NCBI GenBank assembly: GCA_041395845.1
Contig: JAWKZS010000010.1
Coordinates: 1-64,000, forward strand
Length of the DNA stretch: 64,000 nucleotides
Origin: Ch67 sp041395845
GTDB lineage: Bacteria > Pseudomonadota > Gammaproteobacteria > Pseudomonadales > Ketobacteraceae
Direction: 5' to 3'
Part shown: one piece after another, positions 27,265 through 35,747 of the stretch
Position numbering within the stretch: position 1 is the stretch's first letter
Layout of the letters: every line of letters begins with the position of its first letter
Made by a program: the position numbers and the translations under genes
Notes under the pieces: model-generated
Told to the model about the DNA's origin: nothing
Databases searched by the model: none
The model's input: the letters and a program-made list of their open reading frames with translations, nothing else

Positions 27265-27780
27265 TCAGTACGGCCATTCCACATCTTTCTTGCGCCGGGG
27301 CCTGTCACCGGCAGGCCTGGGCTTTTCCTCTTCGTCGTCCGGCTTGCTGCCGGCGGTTTTCCAGAAGGGGATCAGCCGGGTCCAGTCTTTCATCGATTCG
27401 ACGCTTTGCGACAGACCGGAAAACTGTTCGGCAATGGCGCGGATTTCGTCGGCATTTTCGGCAATGCGGAACACGACGATGTAAAACTCCATCAGCGCCC
27501 GGGTGATGGTGGCGATGGTGATGAAGCCGATCGGTGCGGCGATGAACAGATAGAACAGGCCACGCACCCAGCCGGTAAAGAACGCTTCGATGGTCAGATA
27601 AATCGCGCCGATCAGACTGGCGGCCAGGATCACGCCGTACAGCACGGGAAACATCTGCACGGTGATGAACCGTGTAAAGGAAAAATCGAACAGGGTGCCG
27701 AAATAGCGGCGGGTGGATTCGCGAATGGTCCGCGTGGATGCGGGCGTGCGGTATTGGCTGGAGCGGGTGCGATCTGTCAT
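27265..27780 (-). CDS. DUF4282 membrane protein
   Basis: A 171-residue protein with two predicted membrane segments (about 42-66 and 74-98) flanked by basic residues. The conserved DUF4282 pattern is FDFSFTRFITVQMFPVLYG...FIAAPIGFITIATITRALMEFYIVVFRIAEN. The C-terminal 40 residues are charged and Pro-rich. AGGAAG lies eight bases before the ATG. The function of the family is unknown. It lies between the repeat lipoprotein and the MATE gene on the same strand. Confidence 0.8.
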   Translation of the reverse strand: MTDRTRSSQYRTPASTRTIRESTRRYFGTLFDFSFTRFITVQMFPVLYGVILAASLIGAIYLTIEAFFTGWVRGLFYLFIAAPIGFITIATITRALMEFYIVVFRIAENADEIRAIAEQFSGLSQSVESMKDWTRLIPFWKTAGSKPDDEEEKPRPAGDRPRRKKDVEWPY

Positions 27781-27867
27781 GGTTTCTTCCTGAAATGCAT
27801 GTCAGTGAAGGATCTGCGGGAATGCTGACAGGTTAATCAGTTGCCGTGACAGCAACAAGTGCAGCGA

Positions 27868-29217
27868 TCACAAGGGCTGCGACAACTGACGGAACTGTTT
27901 GCTGAACCAGGCCAGGGTGAGGATGCCGGCCAGAATGTTGGCCACCGCGACGCCGCCGTAAATGCCGGGGGTGTCCCACAGCCAGCCCCCAATCAGGGCC
28001 AGCGGCACGGTGAGGGCGAACAGGCGCAGACTGCTGATCAGGGTGCCATACACCGGACGGTGCGTGGCATTGAGCGTCGAGCAGATCAGCATCACGATGC
28101 CCTGAAAGCCATAGCCGATGGGCACCAGCCACAGATACAGCACGATGGCTTTGCGGGTTTCGGGATCGTCGCTGAACAGGCCTGCCAGCAGGTCGCCTCC
28201 AATGAACAGCAGCAGCGCCATCACCAGTTCCCAGGCGACCGTGAACAGAATGGCGGCCCGCAGTCCGGCCTTGATCCGGCTCACGTTGCCGGCACCATAA
28301 TTTTGGCCCACAAACGGTGTCAGGGCCGACGACAGCGCCATGATGACGACCAGGGCCACTGCTTCGAGCCGGGTGCCCACGCCATAGCCGGCCACGGCAT
28401 GGGCGCCACCTCGGGCGGCAATGGCAGTGAGCACAAAGGCGGCCAGCGGGGTCATCATGTTGGTGGTGGTGGCGGGAATGGCCACCCGCAGAATCGAGCG
28501 CCAGTAACCCAGGGTCGGCCCCAGCAGATCGGCGAAGGTCATCAGTTTCAGTCGCTTGACCAGCACATACAGCACCGCGATCCCGGACATGGCCCAGGAC
28601 AGCAGGGTGGCAATCACCGCGCCCTGAATCCCCAGTTCCGGAAACGGGCCGATCCCGAAGATCAGCAGCGGGTCCATGATGCCGTTCACCAGTCCGGCGA
28701 TGCCCATGATCATGCTGGGCGTCTTGGTGTCACCGGTAGCACGGATCACGCTGTTGCCCACCATGGGGATCACCAGCAGGAAGAAGCCGGCATACCACAG
28801 TTCCATGTATTCACGGATCAGATCGATGGTGGCGTCGTCGGCCCCCAGCAGATGAAACAGCGGTTCCAGTGTCAGAATGCCCAGCGTGGCGGAGGGCACG
28901 GCGATGGTCACGGCCAGCATGATGGCGTGGGCGGCGGTGCGACGGGCTTCCGCCAGATCGCCACGGCCAATGCGCGATGAAATATGAATGGCGGTGCCGA
29001 TCCCCAGCCCCATCGAGATATTCATCAGCAGGGTGCAGACGGGGAAGGTAAAGCTCACGGCCGCCAGTTCTGCCGGGCCGATCAGGCCGATGAAATAGGT
29101 ATCCGCCAGATTGAAGAACAGAATCGCCACGATCCCGATCGCGGTGGGAATGGTCATCCGGGTGAGGGTGGGCCCGATGGGATCGTTGAGCAGGTCTTTG
29201 GGGGTGTCCCGGGACAT
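27868..29217 (-). CDS. MATE-family efflux transporter
   Basis: A 449-residue multidrug and toxin extrusion protein with about 12 membrane segments. The family's N-lobe block is near residues 35-60 (FFNLADTYFIGLIGPAELAAVSF), and the second-lobe equivalents include FVGQNYGAGN near 312. It probably exports cationic compounds in exchange for sodium or protons. DinF-type members are also possible. The length is normal and no strong ribosome site is seen before the ATG at 29217. The C-terminus is short and ends in polar residues. Confidence 0.9.
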   Translation of the reverse strand: MSRDTPKDLLNDPIGPTLTRMTIPTAIGIVAILFFNLADTYFIGLIGPAELAAVSFTFPVCTLLMNISMGLGIGTAIHISSRIGRGDLAEARRTAAHAIMLAVTIAVPSATLGILTLEPLFHLLGADDATIDLIREYMELWYAGFFLLVIPMVGNSVIRATGDTKTPSMIMGIAGLVNGIMDPLLIFGIGPFPELGIQGAVIATLLSWAMSGIAVLYVLVKRLKLMTFADLLGPTLGYWRSILRVAIPATTTNMMTPLAAFVLTAIAARGGAHAVAGYGVGTRLEAVALVVIMALSSALTPFVGQNYGAGNVSRIKAGLRAAILFTVAWELVMALLLFIGGDLLAGLFSDDPETRKAIVLYLWLVPIGYGFQGIVMLICSTLNATHRPVYGTLISSLRLFALTVPLALIGGWLWDTPGIYGGVAVANILAGILTLAWFSKQFRQLSQPL

Positions 29218-29291
29218 GAGCAGTCAGTGGTGGCGAATAAAGTCCGCCATTATTTCACACTGACTGCCGGGGCGCACCCGCGGGGGTGATA

Positions 29292-29693
29292 TCAGTCGAC
29301 GATAAAACTGGTGAACAGGACTTCCTTCACCATGGTGGGTTCGCTTTCGGCTTGCAGGGCGTTGAGCACTTCCTGCAGGGCTTCTTCCTTCAGGTGCTGG
29401 CGACCCTCGGGGGACTGCAGACCTTCTTCGGTCTGGCGGCTGAACAGCATGACCAGATTGTTACGGATGTAGGGCTGGTGCCGGCGCACGGCTTCGGCAG
29501 TGGCGCTGTCCTCGATCTTCAGGGTGACATCGGCCTTCAGGTAGCGGATCTTGCTGGCCTGAAAATTGGCGACGAAGGCGGGGGACAGTTCTACATAAGA
29601 CACTTCGGCTGCGGGAGCCGCTTCTTCGGCCTGGGCAACAAGGGGCATGGCAGCAATGGTCAGCAATGGCACGATGGCAAACAACTTGGACAT
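29292..29693 (-). CDS. FliL-like periplasmic protein outside a flagellar locus
   Basis: A 133-residue protein with a cleavable signal peptide (VAQA cleavage near residue 21) instead of the membrane anchor of classical FliL. A FliL domain follows: YVELSPAFVANFQ, RYLKADVTLKIED, and the terminal segment EVLFTSFIVD. Such paralogues occur away from flagellar genes in many gammaproteobacteria and have no known role. The frame opens at a TTG at 29714, but the ATG at 29693 has AGGA upstream. It lies downstream of a palindrome at 29753-29766. Confidence 0.75.
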   Translation of the reverse strand: MSKLFAIVPLLTIAAMPLVAQAEEAAPAAEVSYVELSPAFVANFQASKIRYLKADVTLKIEDSATAEAVRRHQPYIRNNLVMLFSRQTEEGLQSPEGRQHLKEEALQEVLNALQAESEPTMVKEVLFTSFIVD

Positions 29694-29752
29694 GGCGATC
29701 AGATCCTGCAACAAAGACGGGCGGTTTTTCCACTGATTGAGAATAGTCGGCG

Positions 29753-29766
29753 AGCAAAATTTTGCT
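29753..29766. promoter_or_regulatory. Perfect 14-bp AT-rich palindrome
   Basis: AGCAAAATTTTGCT lies in the divergent region between the FliL-like gene and the CbiM-like gene. It may be an operator or an architectural protein site. No regulator was identified. Confidence 0.25.
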
Positions 29767-29902
29767 GCACTTTTTGCGGACGGCGGGCGAAACTGTGCGC
29801 CCTTTCGCGGATAATGAAAGTGCTGTCTTGACTCAAGGTGTTAATGCCGGTTGTTGAGGCAGTTAGGTGAAAATCGAGGCTAACCCATGACGTTTTCTGA
29901 CG

Positions 29903-30562
29903 ATGCAGTTCAGTCCTGACCTGTTTGCGCCGGCCCTGTTGCAGGCGGGCGCCGCTGTGGCGTTGATCGTGTTGCTGCTGGCGGCGTGGTTCGCCCCCTG
30001 GCGGGCGGTGCTGGCAGTGCCGTTGCGGCAGCATGTGCTGTTCGGGGCGTTGGTGGTGCTGTCGCTGATATGGTCGTTCCGGTACCAGGTGTTGCCGGAG
30101 CTGCATGCTCATCCGTTTCTGATCATGGCGGCCACGCTGGTGTTCGGCTGGAGTCTGACCCTGCTGCTGGGCGCCCTGGCCATGGTGCTGGTGACGGCGC
30201 TGGGCGGCCATCCCTGGGCCGCCTTGCCGCTGGACTGGCTGTTCAGTGTGGTGCTGCCGGCATCGCTGGGTTTTGGCCTGATGCGCAGCCTGTACAAGCT
30301 GCGGCTACGGAATCTGTTTTTCTACATCCTGGGGCTGGGCTTCTTCGGCACGATTGGCGTGACCTTTCTGACCTGCGGTGCCATTGCCGTGTTTCTGGTG
30401 CTGACCCAGAGTGATCCGTTCCTCGAGCAGTTCTGGGAACGCAGTGCCTTTATTGTCCCGCTACTGTATTCCGAGGGCTTTCTCAACGGCCTGCTGGTCA
30501 CCTCGATCACGGTATTCACGCCCAATCTGGTCAAGACGTTTGATGAGCACCATTTCCGCTGA
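29903..30562 (+). CDS. CbiM/NikM-like integral membrane protein
   Basis: A 219-residue very hydrophobic protein with about six to seven membrane segments. Its layout and the HPFLIMAATLVFGWSLTLLLGALAM and SEGFLNGLLVTSITVF segments match the energy-coupling factor S-component family CbiM seen in proteobacteria. The metal-binding N-terminal Met-His-X2-His of true CbiM is absent, so cobalt or nickel transport is doubtful. No ECF ATPase or T component is near. The start context is weak. Confidence 0.6.
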   Translation: MQFSPDLFAPALLQAGAAVALIVLLLAAWFAPWRAVLAVPLRQHVLFGALVVLSLIWSFRYQVLPELHAHPFLIMAATLVFGWSLTLLLGALAMVLVTALGGHPWAALPLDWLFSVVLPASLGFGLMRSLYKLRLRNLFFYILGLGFFGTIGVTFLTCGAIAVFLVLTQSDPFLEQFWERSAFIVPLLYSEGFLNGLLVTSITVFTPNLVKTFDEHHFR

Positions 30563-30659
30563 CTGTCACTGGCCAGTCCCTTGATTGTCATGGAACTGTT
30601 ACATGACACTGGCATGCTGGTGGGGTCTGAATAACGGGAACCGTTCCACGGCGATCACC

Positions 30660-30845
30660 ATGCAAACCGACGATGTTTCGACTACCTTTATGAGCGATGT
30701 CTACAGCCGCCTCAAAAACCGTCAGGGAGACAACGCAGTCATGGACAAGGATTCCACTGTCATCGATACCAGCATCGGCCCCTGCCTGGTGATGGGTGCG
30801 GTGTCCTGGATGGTGCTGTTCGCGGTCTATCACTGGCTGGCCTGA
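30660..30845 (+). CDS. Small putative membrane protein
   Basis: A 61-residue protein whose last 25 residues form one hydrophobic segment (CLVMGAVSWMVLFAVYHWLA). The start is uncertain. The ATG at 30660 lacks a clear ribosome site, while an ATG at 30741 with GGGAG upstream would give a 34-residue membrane peptide. I do not recognise the family. Confidence 0.45.
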   Translation: MQTDDVSTTFMSDVYSRLKNRQGDNAVMDKDSTVIDTSIGPCLVMGAVSWMVLFAVYHWLA

Positions 30846-30920
30846 TCCGCTAAACCGTTTGACGTTGGCAGCCTGATTGGCAATCATTGGAATGAATTCA
30901 TTGTCTTATTCCGGATTGCC

Positions 30921-31199
30921 ATGAGAACCATTCACAAGTTCGAAATCCACATCAACAAAGACATCCAGCCCCTCGACATCCCCGATGAGCACCGCTACCT
31001 GCATGTGGAATACCTGATGCACAAGCGCTGCATCTACCTGTGGGTGGAAGTCCCTGCCGATATGACCGTGACCAAAGCCGCGCGCCGGTTCCGGGTGTTT
31101 TCCACCGGTGACGGCATTCCCGACAACGGTGTGTATGTGGGCACCTGTCTGGACCCGTATCTGCCGGAGTCCTATCACGTCTACGAACTGCGCGACTGA
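30921..31199 (+). CDS. Conserved small protein of unknown function (DUF7352-like pattern)
   Basis: A 92-residue soluble protein. It begins MRTIHKFEIHI and contains a central LWVEV strand and a RFRVFSTGDGIP motif, a pattern seen in small phage- and bacterium-encoded proteins of unknown role. There is no signal peptide. An intrinsic terminator lies 21 bases after the stop. It is separated from the downstream kinase gene by that terminator. Confidence 0.6.
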   Translation: MRTIHKFEIHINKDIQPLDIPDEHRYLHVEYLMHKRCIYLWVEVPADMTVTKAARRFRVFSTGDGIPDNGVYVGTCLDPYLPESYHVYELRD

Positions 31200-31219
31200 G
31201 GTTGCCAGTGCAATCAACA

Positions 31220-31239
31220 GGGGCCCAGGCCCCTTTTTT
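31220..31239 (+). terminator. Intrinsic terminator
   Basis: GGGGCC-CA-GGCCCC followed by six Ts, between the small unknown gene and the kinase gene. Confidence 0.85.
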
Positions 31240-31277
31240 GCGATTCCCTTTTTGCTTGCTAGTCACAGGATGATGGC

Positions 31278-32564
31278 ATGACCCAGTTGCAGACCCTCGG
31301 CAAATACCAGATTCAAGGCGTGCTGGGCAAAGGCGCGATGGGGGTGGTGTACAAGGCGTTCGACCCGAATATCGCCCGCACGGTGGCGATCAAGACCATC
31401 CACGCGACCCTGCTGGAAACCGATATGGGCCGCGAGCTGCTGAGCCGTTTCCGTAATGAAGCGCAGGCGGTTGGCCGGCTCAATCATCCCAATATCGTCG
31501 GGATCTACGAATTCGACCAGGATCACGGTACGCCGTACTTCGTGATGGAGTTTGTCGAAGGCAAAGACCTGAAGACGATGCAGAAGGACGGCCGCAAATT
31601 CACCCCGGAAGAAGCGGTGAACATCGTCGGCGCCATCCTGAGCGCGCTGGCCTACACCCACAAGCTGGGCATTGTGCACCGGGATATCAAGCCGGCCAAC
31701 GTGTTCATCACCAACGACGGGGTGATCAAGCTGGCGGATTTCGGTATTGCCCGGGTTGATAACGCCGAGTTGACCCAGATGGGCAGTGTGCTGGGAACGC
31801 CGTCCTACATGTCGCCGGAGCAGTGCAAAGGGATCAAGGTGGATGCCCGCAGCGATCTGTTCTCGACCGGTGTGGTGCTGTACGAACTCCTGGTGGGACG
31901 CAAGCCTTTTGGTGGCGAGAATACGCACGCGATCATGCACAGCGTGCTGTCGGCGGAACCGGCGCGGCCCACCTCGCACGAGCCGACCTTGCCCAAGGCA
32001 TTCGACGGCATCATCCGCAAGGCGCTGGAGAAAAAGCCGGAAGACCGTTACCAGAGTGCCGATGCCTTCCGGGGCGATCTGCAGAAGGCCGTTGCCCCGG
32101 TGCCGACCGCCGCGCCGGCCGGTAACAAGTGGGCGCTGCTGTCGGTGGCGGCGGTGGTACTGATACTGGCGATTGGTGCAGGGGTTTGGTTCAAGCTGCA
32201 GCAGGACGCCCGTTTTGCCCAGCCGGTCGCCCAGCCTGCGGTGCCGACCCTGAGCGCCGAAGACCAGGCCAGGGTGGAACGGTTGCTGGCCACTGCCGAG
32301 GCCCATTACAAGGGCGGGCGCCTGGTGTCACCCCAGGGCGGCAATGCCTATGAAGCCTACCAGCTGGTGCTGGATACGGACCCCAACAACGCCCAGGCCC
32401 AGGAAGGGCTCGCCGAAGTGAAGAACCGCTTTTTCAAGCGGGCGCTGCTGCTGGATATTGCCAGCCAGCGTGATGCGGTGGAAAAACACCTGGCGCTGGC
32501 GGAAACGCTGTTCCCCGACGATGACCGGGTGGAATTGCTCAGGGCGCGCCTGCAGAGCCAGTAG
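31278..32564 (+). CDS. Transmembrane Ser/Thr protein kinase (PknB/PpkA type)
   Basis: A 428-residue Hanks-type kinase. The cytoplasmic kinase domain (about 10-265) has the glycine loop GKGAMGVV (17-24), Lys39, the catalytic loop HRDIKPAN (134-141), DFG (154-156) and a GTPSYMSPEQ activation-segment end (173-182); all catalytic residues are intact. One membrane segment follows near 285-305. A periplasmic helical region of about 110 residues resembles the end of the neighbouring 350-residue protein. It probably phosphorylates Thr/Ser on FHA-binding targets, with the PP2C at 37463 as its eraser. The stop region overlaps the convergent gene by 26 bases. Confidence 0.92.
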   Translation: MTQLQTLGKYQIQGVLGKGAMGVVYKAFDPNIARTVAIKTIHATLLETDMGRELLSRFRNEAQAVGRLNHPNIVGIYEFDQDHGTPYFVMEFVEGKDLKTMQKDGRKFTPEEAVNIVGAILSALAYTHKLGIVHRDIKPANVFITNDGVIKLADFGIARVDNAELTQMGSVLGTPSYMSPEQCKGIKVDARSDLFSTGVVLYELLVGRKPFGGENTHAIMHSVLSAEPARPTSHEPTLPKAFDGIIRKALEKKPEDRYQSADAFRGDLQKAVAPVPTAAPAGNKWALLSVAAVVLILAIGAGVWFKLQQDARFAQPVAQPAVPTLSAEDQARVERLLATAEAHYKGGRLVSPQGGNAYEAYQLVLDTDPNNAQAQEGLAEVKNRFFKRALLLDIASQRDAVEKHLALAETLFPDDDRVELLRARLQSQ

Positions 32565-33591
32565 CCGCCCCTTCCAGTACCTGATAGGCCGCATCCAGGT
32601 GGCGCTGGGCCTGTTCCCAGTCGCCCCGGTTGCGCGCTGCCTCGGACGCTTTCAGATGAGCATTCTTCACGGCGACCTGTGCACGCAGCAGCGCGTTGCC
32701 ACCGGGAAAGCGTTCCGCCAGCACCTGTAACGCATAGTAGGCGGTATACCGATCTGTCGACGGCCAGAACAGGCCTTCGGCCGCCCGCCGTTCCACTTCC
32801 TGTGCCAGTGCATCTTCCCCCTGATCGAACAGGCTTTGCGGAGCCGGTGGTTCCAGCGCATCCGTCACCGGCTGTTCGGTTGCTGGCGTCAATTCGGTTT
32901 GCGCGGCAACGGGTTCCGGATCGCGAATTGGAGGAGTGACCTTTGGCGCCGGCAGGTCGGCGGCCGGTTGCGTGACGTCAGGGGGTGTCCGGGATTGCCA
33001 CACACCGACCAGCACCAGGCCCAGCAGGGCCAGTGTGGCGAGCGGTAGTGCGGTCCACAGCAGGTAGCGGCGATCGACCGTGCGTACAGGCTCCGGCAGC
33101 GCCGGCGCGGGCTGAATGATCGTGTCGGCCGGGGCCGGTTGCAGCGTGGTAGCAGCATTGTGCAGGCCGGCATGGTCGCTGCGTTCCGGCAGCGGTGTCA
33201 CGTCCTGGGTGTTGGCGACGATGGTGGCAGCCGTGTTGGCCTGGGTGGCTTCGGTGAGGGCGGTCGCTTCCAGGGTAGGGGCTGACGGCGCGATGACCGT
33301 GGCGCCAGCATCGGCTACCAGGGTTTCAGCGCCGACCATCACGGTGGCATCGTCGTTCGCTGGTGGTTCGCGATAGTTGTTGAGTGCGGTTTCGATTTCC
33401 TTGCGCAGCAGCAGGAAGTCCGTCACCGGAATGGGGTGTTCGTACTGGGCCTGATCCAGCCACGCCAGCAGATGGCCGCGCTTGACCGGGTCACGTTGAT
33501 AGGTATCCAGCAGAAACTGCCGGACGACACTCAGGTTCTGTTTGCCTTTGCGAATGTCGTCGAAATAAGCCGAAATGATCCGGGTCGACAT
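32539..33591 (-). CDS. Single-pass membrane protein with periplasmic domain like that of the kinase
   Basis: A 350-residue protein of unknown family. Residues 1-75 form a helical cytoplasmic domain. A Thr/Ala/Pro-rich linker (75-170) holds many candidate phospho-threonines (TVMVGAET, TVIAPSAPT). A membrane segment lies near 173-195, then a Pro-rich linker and a helical periplasmic domain (about 250-340) that aligns by eye with the kinase's own periplasmic part (shared pattern Y-x-A-Y-x-x-x-V-L-x-x-x-P-x-x-N-A). It overlaps the kinase 3' end tail to tail. It may be the kinase's substrate or co-sensor, which is inference. Confidence 0.6.
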   Translation of the reverse strand: MSTRIISAYFDDIRKGKQNLSVVRQFLLDTYQRDPVKRGHLLAWLDQAQYEHPIPVTDFLLLRKEIETALNNYREPPANDDATVMVGAETLVADAGATVIAPSAPTLEATALTEATQANTAATIVANTQDVTPLPERSDHAGLHNAATTLQPAPADTIIQPAPALPEPVRTVDRRYLLWTALPLATLALLGLVLVGVWQSRTPPDVTQPAADLPAPKVTPPIRDPEPVAAQTELTPATEQPVTDALEPPAPQSLFDQGEDALAQEVERRAAEGLFWPSTDRYTAYYALQVLAERFPGGNALLRAQVAVKNAHLKASEAARNRGDWEQAQRHLDAAYQVLEGAATGSAGAP

Positions 33592-33638
33592 GTGGTCTCA
33601 CTTGCTTGCCGTGGGGCCAAAGGCCGACCCGGTCGGAT

Positions 33639-35696
33639 TCAACCGGCTTTGCGGCCATTAAAGAAAAACTCTCCCGCTTCGTGGCCGGCATAACGGGCCG
33701 GTGCGTATTCCGGTGTCTGACGGGTGTCGAGCTGTTTGGCCCGGGTCTGTACCCGCTTGAGCACATCGCGGTAGATGCTGTGGCCGTCTATGATACCGCT
33801 ATTCTGGCGCAGGGTTTCAAGAAACGCGCGGGCAAACAGCGAGTGACCATCGCCGCCGTTGTCCATCACCGGTGCCACACCGCCTGAAGTCAGTACCATG
33901 CGCGCCCGGGCGTTCAGCATCGCTGCAATCCATTCGCGCTGCACCTCCTCGGAAATGGATTCATCCACCCGCGGCAGTGCAGCAACGGACAGGGTGCCCG
34001 CGTAGCAGGAATCCGCGACTACCAGTACATGGTTGGACTTGATGGTGTTGAGGATGTCGGAAATCGACACGTTGGAAATCCAGGTGCGCGGATCGTCCTG
34101 TTTGGCATCCACCGGCAGCCAGAAGCCACGGTTGCTGGTGTCATCAATCTCGCCGTGGCCGGCGTAGTAGATCAGCAGGTTGTCGTTTTCCGTCAGGGTT
34201 TCCCGCAGTTTGTTCAGCGCCGCCAGAATATCGTAGCGGCTGGCGTTGCGCAGCAGGGTGGTTTTGAAGCCGTAGCGTTCACGCAGGACTTTTTCGGTTT
34301 CCACCGCGTCATTGAGGGCGGTTTCCAGTTTGGGATATTCCGCGTAGGCGTTGTTGCCGATGATCAGGGCGTGATAGGTGCCCAGGTTCAGGCCGGCGGC
34401 CACACCACTGGCGATACGGGTACCACCGTCACCCGCGCTGGCCAGGCTGCTTTGCTCGGGCACTACGCTGAAGTTGAACGACACTTTCTGGTTGTTCTTG
34501 TCGATGGCTTCCAGTTTCACGGTTTTCTTGCTGCCATCCACCGGTACGGTGACCCAGAACAGGTTGTACTCGTCTACTGGCTGGCTCACGCCATTGACCT
34601 TGAAACTCTTCAGACCCTGGGGTGCCTTGATCTTGCCGACGATTTCCTTCTCTTTCACCTGCGGCGTGACGGGAATGGAGGGCAGGCCGCGCATCAGGGT
34701 CATGGGCGGATCGATGATTTCGATCGATGGCATGCTGGCAGCGCTGGCGACCAGCGTTTCGGTGCTGGAAAGCGCTGCGTTGGTGCTGGCGATCTGGGTA
34801 TCAAACTGTTTGGCCTGCTGATCCAGGCTTGCCAGCTGCTGGCGCTGGGATTCCACTTCAGTCTGTGCTTTCTGCAGTTCGGCCCGCAGCTGGGTGATCA
34901 GGGCGCTGCTCTGTTCGTGAATGGCTTTGGATTCCTGGGCCAGCAGGGCGGCCTGGGCCGTCTGCTGTTGTTGCTGGGCCTGGGCCAGTGCCTGCTTGCG
35001 CTGGCCCAGTTCCTGGCGGGTCTTGGTCAGCTGGGCCTGCGCGGCCGCCAGCTGCTGGTTCTTGAAGGCGACTTCATCTTTCAGCTTGGTGAGTTCCTGC
35101 TGCGACACCGCATGCACTTCCACGGTGGAGGCATACAACAGGTCGTCGCTCTTCAACCCGGCGGCCATGCGGTAGAGATTCAGCGCCTTGGCCTTGTCTG
35201 CCACCACACCGAGTCCCTTTTCGTAGAGGTTGCCCAGGTTGATCTGGGCGCGGGAAAAGTTCTGCTCGGCTGCCTTGGTGTACCAGAGTGCGGCCGCTTC
35301 ATAATCCGGCTTCAGCCCCAGCCCTTTCTCGTAGATTTCGCCTACGTAGGTTTGCGCTTCGGCATCACCGGCCTGGGCCTGTGGCAGCCAGATTTTCAGG
35401 GCGGTGGCATAGTCGGCGCGATCGAAGGACACGTATTCCCCGCCTCGGATGGCGCAGTCGGTGGCGGTGGTCTTGATGGGGCGGCGGGCAGTCAGGTAGG
35501 TCGTGAACGTACCCAGCTGTTTGACCTGTCCCGGCAGCAGACAGTCGATGATCATCAGGTCATCGGGATTCTGGCTGTCGGCGGCCGGGCGACTGGCATC
35601 GCCATCCGGCTGGGTGGCGCAGGCGCTCAGCAATACCGCCAGAAAGCCTGTCAGGAAACCCGTAGCCTTGGGTTTGAACCGTTGCATCAATTCCAT
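33639..35696 (-). CDS. Caspase-like (peptidase C14) lipoprotein with Sel1 repeats
   Basis: A 685-residue protein. The lipobox LSAC near residue 27 follows a signal peptide. Two Sel1/TPR-like repeats lie near 100-180 (AQTYVGEIYEKGLGLKPDYEAAALWYTKAAE). A Gln/Ala-rich coiled coil spans about 190-310, a beta-sandwich-like linker comes next, and a caspase-fold protease occupies about 430-670. The catalytic dyad is His514 in YYAGHGEID and Cys564 in ADSCYAGT, both intact. GAGG before the ATG at 35696 decides the start over 35738. It would act on the periplasmic face of an envelope membrane. It lies 48 bases downstream of the membrane partner's start region on the same strand. Confidence 0.85.
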   Translation of the reverse strand: MELMQRFKPKATGFLTGFLAVLLSACATQPDGDASRPAADSQNPDDLMIIDCLLPGQVKQLGTFTTYLTARRPIKTTATDCAIRGGEYVSFDRADYATALKIWLPQAQAGDAEAQTYVGEIYEKGLGLKPDYEAAALWYTKAAEQNFSRAQINLGNLYEKGLGVVADKAKALNLYRMAAGLKSDDLLYASTVEVHAVSQQELTKLKDEVAFKNQQLAAAQAQLTKTRQELGQRKQALAQAQQQQQTAQAALLAQESKAIHEQSSALITQLRAELQKAQTEVESQRQQLASLDQQAKQFDTQIASTNAALSSTETLVASAASMPSIEIIDPPMTLMRGLPSIPVTPQVKEKEIVGKIKAPQGLKSFKVNGVSQPVDEYNLFWVTVPVDGSKKTVKLEAIDKNNQKVSFNFSVVPEQSSLASAGDGGTRIASGVAAGLNLGTYHALIIGNNAYAEYPKLETALNDAVETEKVLRERYGFKTTLLRNASRYDILAALNKLRETLTENDNLLIYYAGHGEIDDTSNRGFWLPVDAKQDDPRTWISNVSISDILNTIKSNHVLVVADSCYAGTLSVAALPRVDESISEEVQREWIAAMLNARARMVLTSGGVAPVMDNGGDGHSLFARAFLETLRQNSGIIDGHSIYRDVLKRVQTRAKQLDTRQTPEYAPARYAGHEAGEFFFNGRKAG

Positions 35697-35747
35697 AGTG
35701 CACCTCGTTACTCGCGATTCTTTCCAGTATATGCCCATCGGCGGGGC

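Noticed and set aside
29292..29693. Flagellar operon around the FliL-like gene
   Set aside because: No other flagellar gene is near, and the protein has a cleavable signal unlike classical FliL.
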